From Lentzea pudingi (GTDB lineage Bacteria > Actinomycetota > Actinomycetes > Mycobacteriales > Pseudonocardiaceae): a stretch of 64,000 nucleotides of DNA. The position numbers and the translations under genes were made by a program. The DNA is taken from NCBI RefSeq assembly GCF_014646255.1, contig NZ_BMNC01000002.1:990140-1054139 (forward strand), in the 5' to 3' direction. Below, piece after piece: positions 58,000-64,000 of the stretch; the stretch's first letter is position 1, and each line of letters opens with the position of its first letter. Under the pieces are notes generated by a model. The model saw nothing but the letters and a program-made list of their open reading frames with translations. It ran no database searches and had not been told where the DNA came from.

Positions 58000-60900
58000 T
58001 CACGCCCTCGGCGGACTCGACCGTGCCCCGCACGAGCATCGCGCCGCTGCCCCGCGCCACCCGCCGGTACCGCGCCCACAACCCCGGCGAGCACACGACG
58101 TTCACCATCCCCGTCTCGTCCTCGATGTTGAGGAACGTGACCCCGCCCGCCGTCGCCGGCCGTTGCCGGTGGGTCACCGCGCCGCCGATCAGCACGCGGG
58201 TGCCCGGTTCGACGGACGCCAGCGCGTCCACCGGCAGTGCGCCCATCGAGTCCAAGGTGGATCGGACGAACTGGGTCGGGAAGCTGTCCGGGGACAGGCC
58301 CGTGGCCCAGACGTCCGCGACCGCCAGCTCGACGTCGTCCATGCCGGGCAACGCGGGCGCGTCGACGCCGACCACGGTGCCGGGCAGGCGGTCGGACCGG
58401 ATCGCCGCCACCGCGCCGGCGGCCCAGAGCGCCTCGCGGCGTTCCAGGCCGAAGCAGGAGAAGGCGCCCGCGGTGGCGAGGGCCTCGACCTGGGCCGCGG
58501 TGAGCTGCACGCGGGTGCCGAAGTCCTCCATGTCGCGGAACGGCTGGGCGGCAACGATCCGGTCAGCGTCCGCCTCGCCGATGCCGCGGACGGCCGACAG
58601 GCCGATGCGGACGGCCTGCGCGCCCTCGAACGGTTCCAGCCCTGCCCAGGGCAGCGACCGGTTCACGCACGGGCCGTGCACCGTCACGCCGTGGCGGCGG
58701 GCGTCGATCACCAGCGACTGCGGTGAGTAGAAGCCCATCGGCTGGGCCCTGAGCAGGGCCGCGCAGAACGCCGCCGGGTGGTAGAGCTTGAACCACGCGC
58801 TCACGAACACCAGGTGCGCGAACGACAGGGCGTGCGACTCCGGGAAGCCGAAGTTGGCGAACGCCAGCAGCTTCGCGTAGATGCGGCCGGCGAGGTCCTC
58901 GGTGATGCCCCGTTCCGCGCAGCCCTCGTAGAAGCGGTCGCGCAGGCGTTCCATGCGGGCGGTCGACCGCTTGGCGCCCATCGCGCGGCGCAGTTCGTCG
59001 GCCTCGGCGGCGGTGAAGCCGCCCACGTCGACCGCGATCTGCATGAGCTGTTCCTGGAACAACGGCACGCCGTACGTCTTCTTCAGCGAGTTCTCCAGCA
59101 ACGGGTGGTCGTAGTCCCACTCCTCCTGCTTGTTGCGGCGCCGGATGTACGGGTGCACCGAGCCGCCCTGGATCGGGCCCGGCCTGATCAGCGCGACCTC
59201 GACGACCAGGTCGTAGAACTCGCGCGGTTTCAGGCGCGGCAACGTCGCCATCTGCGCGCGGCTCTCCACCTGGAAGACCCCGACCGAGTCGGCTTTCTGC
59301 AGCATCTCGTAGACGCGCTGGTCCCCCAGGTCGATGCGGCCCATGTCGACGTCGACGCCCTCGTGGTCGCGGACGAGGTCGATGGCGTAGTGCAGCGCGG
59401 AGAGCATGCCGAGGCCGAGCAGGTCGAACTTCACCAGGCCGATGGACGCGCAGTCGTCCTTGTCCCACTGCAGGACCGTGCGCTTGTCCATGCGCGCCTT
59501 CTCGACCGGGCACACCTCGCTGACGGCGCGGTCGCAGATCACCATGCCGCCGGAGTGGATGCCGAGGTGGCGCGGGAAGTTCTCCAGCTGCGCGGACAGC
59601 TCCAGCACGTCACGCGGGATGTCGCAGTCGTCGGTGGTGGTGCCGAGCGGGCCCCACCTGTCTATCTGCTTGCTCCACGCGTCCTGCTGGCCCGGCGAGT
59701 GCCCGAGCGCCCTGGCCATGTCGCGCACCGCGGAACGGGCGCGGTAGGTGATCACGTTCGCGACCTGCGCCGCGTGCCTCCGGCCGTACTTCGCGTAGAC
59801 GTGCTGGATGACCTCCTCGCGCCGGTCGGACTCGATGTCGACGTCGATGTCGGGAGGGCCGTCGCGGGCGGGGGCGAGGAACCGTTCGAAGAGCAGGTCG
59901 AACCGGACCGCGTCGACGTTGGTGATGCCGAGCGCGAAGCACACCGCGGAGTTCGCGGCACTTCCCCTGCCCTGGCAGAGGATGTCGTTGCGCTTGCAGA
60001 AGTCCACGATGTCGTGCACGACGAGGAAGTAGCCGGGGAAGCCGAGCTGTTCGATGATCTTCAGTTCGTGCTCGATCTGCCGGAACGCCTTCTCGTCACC
60101 GTCGGGGTACCTGCGTCGCGCGCCGATGTAGGTGAGTTCGCGCAGCCAGGTGATCTCGGTGTGGCCGCGCGGCACGTCGAACGGCGGCAGCTTCGGCGCG
60201 ACCAGCCGCAGGTCGAACGCCAGCTGCATGCCGAGCAACGCGGCGTTGTGCACGGCGCCGGGGAAACGCCGGAACCGGTGGAACATCTCCTCGCCGCTGC
60301 GCAGGAACGCGGCGGGTGACGGCGGCAGCCACCCGGCCATGTCGTCGAGGCTGCTCCGTGCGCGCACGGCGGCCATCGCGGCGGCGAGCCTGCCACGGCT
60401 CGGGGTCGCGTAGTGCGCCGCATTCGTTGCCACGACAGGGAGTTGCAGCTTCTGCGCCATCGCGTTGAGGATGTCGTTGCGCCTGCTGTCCTCCGGCAGG
60501 CCGTGGTCGGTCAGCTCGACGTGGACACGTCCCTTGCCGAACAGGTCGGTGAGCCTGACGATCTCCTCGTAGGCCGCCTCCGGGCCCTCCCTGACGAGCG
60601 CCCGGCGGACGGTTCCCTTGCGGCAGCCCGTGAGCACGACGACGTCGCCCTTGGTGTCGGCGACGATCCGGTCGATGTCGTAGACGGGTTTGCCCTTCTC
60701 GGCACCCTCCTCCAGATGTCCGGTGGTCAGCGTGCGGCACAGCGCGTGATAGCCGTCCTGCTGGCGTGCCAGGAGAAGCAGGTGGTCACCCTCGGGATCC
60801 GGTTCGCCGTTCGCGGGCCTGCTCAGCCCGATGCTCAGCTCGGCGCCGAACACCGTGTGCATGCCCAGTTCCTTGGCCGCCTCCGCGAACCGCACGACGC

Positions 60901-61216
60901 CGTACATGCCGTCGTGGTCGGTGATCGCGATGGCGTCGAGCTTGAGCCGTTGCGCCTCCTCGACCAGTTCCTCGGGGTGGCTCGCGCCGTCGAGCCAGCT
61001 GAAGTTGGAGTGGCAGTGCAGCTCCGCGTACGGGACGCGCTTGCGGGTGGCCGCCATCTCGTCCGCGCGCAGCCGGAAACCCGGCGGGGCGGCGTACCGG
61101 TCACGACGCCTGCTCCACGCCGGGCTGTCGCCGCCGTCGGGTTTCTGCTCGGACGGCTTGCCGGACAGGGCCCGCTCCAGGTCCCGCCAGCGCACCGGCG
61201 GGTTATTCCAGCCCAT
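57929..61216 (-). CDS. dnaE2: Error-prone DNA polymerase DnaE2
   Basis: 1095 aa C-family polymerase of the SOS mutasome, acting with ImuB and ImuA'. N-terminal GWNNPPVRW and PHP motif ELHCHSNFSWLDG; catalytic Asp triplet in PPDIDVDIESDRREE; FGFPESHALSFAHL; C-terminal OB/tail ends SKSRDFR. Full length. AAGGAG four nt before the ATG lies inside a short upstream ORF (61203-61277). Confidence 0.95.
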   Translation of the reverse strand: MGWNNPPVRWRDLERALSGKPSEQKPDGGDSPAWSRRRDRYAAPPGFRLRADEMAATRKRVPYAELHCHSNFSWLDGASHPEELVEEAQRLKLDAIAITDHDGMYGVVRFAEAAKELGMHTVFGAELSIGLSRPANGEPDPEGDHLLLLARQQDGYHALCRTLTTGHLEEGAEKGKPVYDIDRIVADTKGDVVVLTGCRKGTVRRALVREGPEAAYEEIVRLTDLFGKGRVHVELTDHGLPEDSRRNDILNAMAQKLQLPVVATNAAHYATPSRGRLAAAMAAVRARSSLDDMAGWLPPSPAAFLRSGEEMFHRFRRFPGAVHNAALLGMQLAFDLRLVAPKLPPFDVPRGHTEITWLRELTYIGARRRYPDGDEKAFRQIEHELKIIEQLGFPGYFLVVHDIVDFCKRNDILCQGRGSAANSAVCFALGITNVDAVRFDLLFERFLAPARDGPPDIDVDIESDRREEVIQHVYAKYGRRHAAQVANVITYRARSAVRDMARALGHSPGQQDAWSKQIDRWGPLGTTTDDCDIPRDVLELSAQLENFPRHLGIHSGGMVICDRAVSEVCPVEKARMDKRTVLQWDKDDCASIGLVKFDLLGLGMLSALHYAIDLVRDHEGVDVDMGRIDLGDQRVYEMLQKADSVGVFQVESRAQMATLPRLKPREFYDLVVEVALIRPGPIQGGSVHPYIRRRNKQEEWDYDHPLLENSLKKTYGVPLFQEQLMQIAVDVGGFTAAEADELRRAMGAKRSTARMERLRDRFYEGCAERGITEDLAGRIYAKLLAFANFGFPESHALSFAHLVFVSAWFKLYHPAAFCAALLRAQPMGFYSPQSLVIDARRHGVTVHGPCVNRSLPWAGLEPFEGAQAVRIGLSAVRGIGEADADRIVAAQPFRDMEDFGTRVQLTAAQVEALATAGAFSCFGLERREALWAAGAVAAIRSDRLPGTVVGVDAPALPGMDDVELAVADVWATGLSPDSFPTQFVRSTLDSMGALPVDALASVEPGTRVLIGGAVTHRQRPATAGGVTFLNIEDETGMVNVVCSPGLWARYRRVARGSGAMLVRGTVESAEGVISLLADRLQHLDLRIPSKSRDFR

Positions 61217-61277
61217 CGATCTCCTTGCGTGGCAACGGAATCAGAGTCTCCAGCAGATCCCAGTAGTCGTCCTGCAT
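61203..61277 (-). CDS. 24-aa ORF bridging imuB and dnaE2
   Basis: MQDDYWDLLETLIPLPRKEI... (24 codons). Its ATG overlaps the imuB stop (TGATG), its last codons encode the dnaE2 Shine-Dalgarno AAGGAG, and it ends 14 nt inside dnaE2. The geometry suggests translation passes from imuB through this ORF to dnaE2. It may be a real micropeptide or only a coupling device. Confidence 0.4.
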   Translation of the reverse strand: MQDDYWDLLETLIPLPRKEIDGLE

Positions 61278-62779
61278 CAGTCGTACACCCCTTCCAGAAA
61301 CCACCTCTGGTCCCTGCGGATCAGCAGGAACGCCTGGTCGTTCGTCTGCACCTGGATGCGCGCGGCCCGGTGCGGATCCGGCGCCCACCACCGTTCGTCG
61401 ACCGGCCACGGCCCGGCCCAGGCGGTGACTTCGCGCGTTTTCCCTTTGACGGTCAGCTCTTTCGGCCTCGCGGTGAGTTCGAGCCTGCCGGTCACGCCGA
61501 CCTCGCCGCCCGCCTCGTCCGTCAGCTCCGCGGGGTCGTCGGCGAGCGTCGCGGGCGCCCTGGTGAGCCGGCCTGGCCACGGGTGGTCCGGGTTCCGCGA
61601 CGGGACCCGCTCGTCACCCCACGGCACGAGCCTGACCTGCTCCTTCGGCCCCCTGCCGCCGTCGATGACCCCCGTGAGCACGCCGTCCGGGCCGAGCAAC
61701 CCCTGCACGTGCAGCAACGCCCGCACCGCGCGTTCGTCGTCGTGGCCCCACAACCCGAGCTGGAGCGCGGTGCCGTCGACGACCTCGACCGGTTCGAGGG
61801 TGAGCGTGCGGATGCCGGACGTGAGGCGTTCGCGGGTGAGCCAGCCGTCGAGCTGCCAGCGCACCCGGTCCGCGATTCCCCGCGGTGTCAACGGTTCCGC
61901 GGCCCGCCAGACCCGGTGCAGCTCCTCACCGTTCTCGGTGCGCGCGTGGATGCCGAGCCGGGTGCACGCGAGGCTGCGGGCCGTGAGGTTCTCGTGCAGC
62001 CGTTCCGAGAGGATCTTCGCGGCGAACGCGGCCGAGTCGATCCGCTCGACCGGTTCGTCGAAGGTCTCGGTGACCGCCAGCTCCGGCGCGGGCCTGCGCT
62101 TGTCGAGCGGACGCTCCGGCAAGCCGCGCGCCAGCCGGTGCTGCCGCGTCGCCGGCCCGCCGAACCGGGACGCCACCGCGTTCTCCGGCACGTCCGCGAA
62201 CGCGCCGAGCGTCTTCAGCCCGAGTCTCCTGAGCAGGTCGACCAGCTCGGGCGCGTCGAGTTCGTGCACTCCCAGCGGCCGGAGGAACTCCGCGGTCCGG
62301 TCCGGCGGCACGATCACGTTGCGGTGCGCGGCTTTCGTGGCCGCGAACAGGCTGCCGGCCACCCCCACCTGGGCTTCGGTCCCGGTGCGGGTGGCGATGT
62401 GGTCGACGATCCGTTCGGCCGCCCGCTCCGCGGACTGGAAGTAGCCGACCGGCCCCTGCGCCGGCACCGCGACCAGCCCTGGCTGCACGACCTCGATGCC
62501 GGGCGCGAGCTCCTCGACGGCCTCCGCCACCGGCTCGAAGAACCGGGCGTCGCGCTGCGGGTCGTGCTCGAAGGTGATCAGCTCGGGGCACATCGCCTCG
62601 GCCGCGCGCCTGCGCATCGCCCGGCGGATGCCCTCACCCCGCGCCACGGCCGAGGTGGACACGACCTCGTTGCCGTCGACCACCGCCACCGGTACGTGCG
62701 GGGCGGTGCCGGTGGCGGTGCAGGCGGCGATGACGGGCCAGTCGGGGCACCAGACCGCGAGCAGCCGGGTGTCCTTCAC
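61277..62779 (-). CDS. imuB: ImuB, inactive Y-family polymerase subunit
   Basis: 500 aa Y-family polymerase-like protein. Opens with the usual RLLAVWCPDWPV; retains the palm/finger and little-finger layout but lacks the acidic catalytic pair of active Y polymerases at the expected AVVDGNEVV position. In mycobacteria ImuB binds the beta clamp and recruits DnaE2. Start overlaps imuA' stop (ATGA). Confidence 0.9.
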   Translation of the reverse strand: MKDTRLLAVWCPDWPVIAACTATGTAPHVPVAVVDGNEVVSTSAVARGEGIRRAMRRRAAEAMCPELITFEHDPQRDARFFEPVAEAVEELAPGIEVVQPGLVAVPAQGPVGYFQSAERAAERIVDHIATRTGTEAQVGVAGSLFAATKAAHRNVIVPPDRTAEFLRPLGVHELDAPELVDLLRRLGLKTLGAFADVPENAVASRFGGPATRQHRLARGLPERPLDKRRPAPELAVTETFDEPVERIDSAAFAAKILSERLHENLTARSLACTRLGIHARTENGEELHRVWRAAEPLTPRGIADRVRWQLDGWLTRERLTSGIRTLTLEPVEVVDGTALQLGLWGHDDERAVRALLHVQGLLGPDGVLTGVIDGGRGPKEQVRLVPWGDERVPSRNPDHPWPGRLTRAPATLADDPAELTDEAGGEVGVTGRLELTARPKELTVKGKTREVTAWAGPWPVDERWWAPDPHRAARIQVQTNDQAFLLIRRDQRWFLEGVYD

Positions 62780-63546
62780 GTGGCGGAACCCTTGTGCGCG
62801 AGCTTGACCAGGCGTTCGATTGCTTCCGCCCGCCTGGTGGCCAGTTCGTCGGACCGCTCCGGACCGGCATCAGCCGGCTCGTCGGAACGGGCCGGTCCAC
62901 CGGCCACCAGCGGGAGCTCGATCTCTTCCTCGCCGAACGTCAGCAGCACCTGCTTGGCGCGCCCGGCCGAACCGCGGCCGCCGCTGCGCACGCTGATCTG
63001 CTGACGCCGCAACGTTTCCGCGCCGTCGTCCAGGGCGTTCCAGCCCACGGACTCCGCCGTCAGCTCCACGTCGGCCGAGGGCCACGAGCCGAAGGCGATG
63101 AGCACGGCTTTGCGCTGGCGGGCACGCGCCGTCAGGCGACGCGCGAGGGAAGGGGGAAGTGGGCAGGCAACGGCGACCAGGTCGACGCCGTCCAGCAGGG
63201 CCGCGATCACCGGGCCGGGATCGGAACCGGGGCGCGGCACGAGCGCCAGCCGTTGCACGGCGACACCCAACTCGGCAGCGGCCAGCACCCCGAGCTGCGG
63301 CAGGCCGACCACGGCGGCCCAACAGCCGTCCGCGGTCGCCCCTGCCAGCAGGGCGAGCAGCAACGATGTCGATCCGCCCACCGACACCGTGCTGCCACGC
63401 CGCAAGCCGCCCCACGGGAGCAGGCCCGCCAGTTCCCCGCGAACCGGCAGGACCCGCCCCGTGGCGTGGTCGGTGGTGGTGCTGGTCAGCTCGCTGGCCG
63501 GGTTCACCCCGAGCGCGGCCAACGACGCCGTTGCCGACCTGGACAC
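62776..63546 (-). CDS. imuA': ImuA'-like SOS mutasome protein
   Basis: 256 aa. RecA/SulA-like core (GGLRRGSTVSVGGSTSLLLALLAG) characteristic of ImuA'. First gene of the imuA'-imuB-dnaE2 operon. I start at GTG 63546, 8 nt after GGGAGG; a GTG three codons upstream sits on that Shine-Dalgarno. Confidence 0.85.
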   Translation of the reverse strand: MSRSATASLAALGVNPASELTSTTTDHATGRVLPVRGELAGLLPWGGLRRGSTVSVGGSTSLLLALLAGATADGCWAAVVGLPQLGVLAAAELGVAVQRLALVPRPGSDPGPVIAALLDGVDLVAVACPLPPSLARRLTARARQRKAVLIAFGSWPSADVELTAESVGWNALDDGAETLRRQQISVRSGGRGSAGRAKQVLLTFGEEEIELPLVAGGPARSDEPADAGPERSDELATRRAEAIERLVKLAHKGSAT

Positions 63547-63620
63547 TCCACCCACCTCCCTTCACGGACCGTGCGCACCCCTGTGCACGGCCGCCGAGGG
63601 AAGTTCGGCGACTTGCTTAT

Positions 63621-63636
63621 TCGAACTCTTGTTCGA
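63621..63636. promoter_or_regulatory. LexA (SOS) box
   Basis: TCGAAC-TCTT-GTTCGA, a perfect match to the actinobacterial SOS box TCGAAC-N4-GTTCGA, 75 bp upstream of the imuA' start. Predicts DNA-damage induction of the whole mutasome operon. Confidence 0.92.
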
Positions 63637-63771
63637 ACGAACGGGGTGATCGTAGCGCGTGGACACACCCCTGTGTCAACGCCGGATCGTCACCCTTTTG
63701 GTGGACACGGCCACACGGGTGCGGGAGGTCCTCTAACGTGGCCCGATCACCGTGGGGGAACTGGGGAAACC

Positions 63772-64000
63772 ATGAATCGGCCACTGCTGGTCGGCGGCAT
63801 CGCGGCGGGCTTGCTCGTGTTCGGCGGTGTCGTCGCCGCGCTCACGGTCAGCCACGTCCACGACACGAATGGCGGCAGTGGCGAGCAGCCCGCGGTGTGC
63901 GGCAACGTCTCCGCGGCCGCTCTCGCCCGAGCCCGCACGCCGACTCCGAACACGAGCGGCTCGTACGAGACGAAGCTGCTGAACGGCGTCCGCACGAACT
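63772..64000 (+). CDS. Membrane-anchored/exported protein, N-terminal fragment
   Basis: 76 codons visible, continuing off the right edge. Short positively charged start, hydrophobic helix (LLVGGIAAGLLVFGGVVAALTVS, split by the membrane), then a polar exported-type region beginning with HVHDTNGG and one Cys. GGGGAA 3-4 nt upstream and TAACGT (63733) as a possible -10. Function unknown. Confidence 0.65.
   Translation, partial: MNRPLLVGGIAAGLLVFGGVVAALTVSHVHDTNGGSGEQPAVCGNVSAAALARARTPTPNTSGSYETKLLNGVRTN

Overview
This window is high-GC, codon-biased DNA from an actinomycete, most probably a Pseudonocardiaceae genus of the Lentzea/Saccharothrix/Amycolatopsis type. Clues are the GTG/TTG starts, the F420 gene fbiC, a class-E-sortase-like LAXTG protein, an actinobacterial LexA box in front of imuA'-imuB-dnaE2, a DUF3017 gene after folD, and several -10 hexamers placed 6-8 nt upstream of start codons (leaderless mRNAs). 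The genus call is inference.

Layout. 1-1.3 kb: a BMP-type ABC importer (minus strand) with an intercistronic hairpin. 1.8-5.3 kb: sdhCDAB with its terminator. 5.4-5.7 kb: a gene-free stretch holding a long inverted repeat and a 53-bp tandem repeat. 5.7-19 kb: mostly housekeeping (AbiEi/DUF559-like protein, LAXTG surface protein, D-Ala-D-Ala carboxypeptidase, BrkB/YihY protein, trpS, fbiC, Tat-exported phosphoesterase, exonuclease III, icd). 19-23 kb: membrane hydrolase, CehA/McbA-like PHP protein, a PRPP-synthetase-like gene. 23-26.8 kb: an accessory cassette with a viperin-like radical SAM enzyme, a histidine phosphatase, a winged-helix/PLD-like membrane protein and a divergent cupin protein. 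26.8-31.3 kb: TetR regulators and coupled small operons.

31.5-35 kb is an accessory island: an odd tRNA, a DnaJ-NERD fusion, gene debris, and an AT-richer TIR-domain gene lying between a decayed and an intact copy of the 5' end of a HhH-GPD glycosylase gene. 35-49.7 kb: secreted protein, receptor Ser/Thr kinase, ABC-2 exporter, mdh, pentapeptide protein, a TNT-domain protein with an immunity-like N-terminus, and folD.

49.7-57.5 kb is the most unusual stretch. A near-consensus promoter drives a short transcript with a 36-codon ORF and a strong terminator. It is followed by six closely packed tRNA genes. Converging on them is a minus-strand operon of a Crp-like regulator, a class-III-cyclase-like protein, a P-loop NTPase, an SPFH-like coiled-coil protein and a DUF4407 membrane protein; every junction overlaps, and a second Crp-like gene lies just upstream. 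The C-terminus of the cyclase-like protein and the N-terminus of the NTPase share a short motif (N-x-F-x3-V-x-A-P-x-G-x-F-G). This is the arrangement expected of a homotypic (amyloid-type) NLR/effector signalling pair, and I consider it the best candidate for an undescribed system here. 57.9-63.6 kb is the SOS mutasome imuA'-imuB-dnaE2 with a perfect LexA box and a 24-codon ORF bridging imuB and dnaE2.
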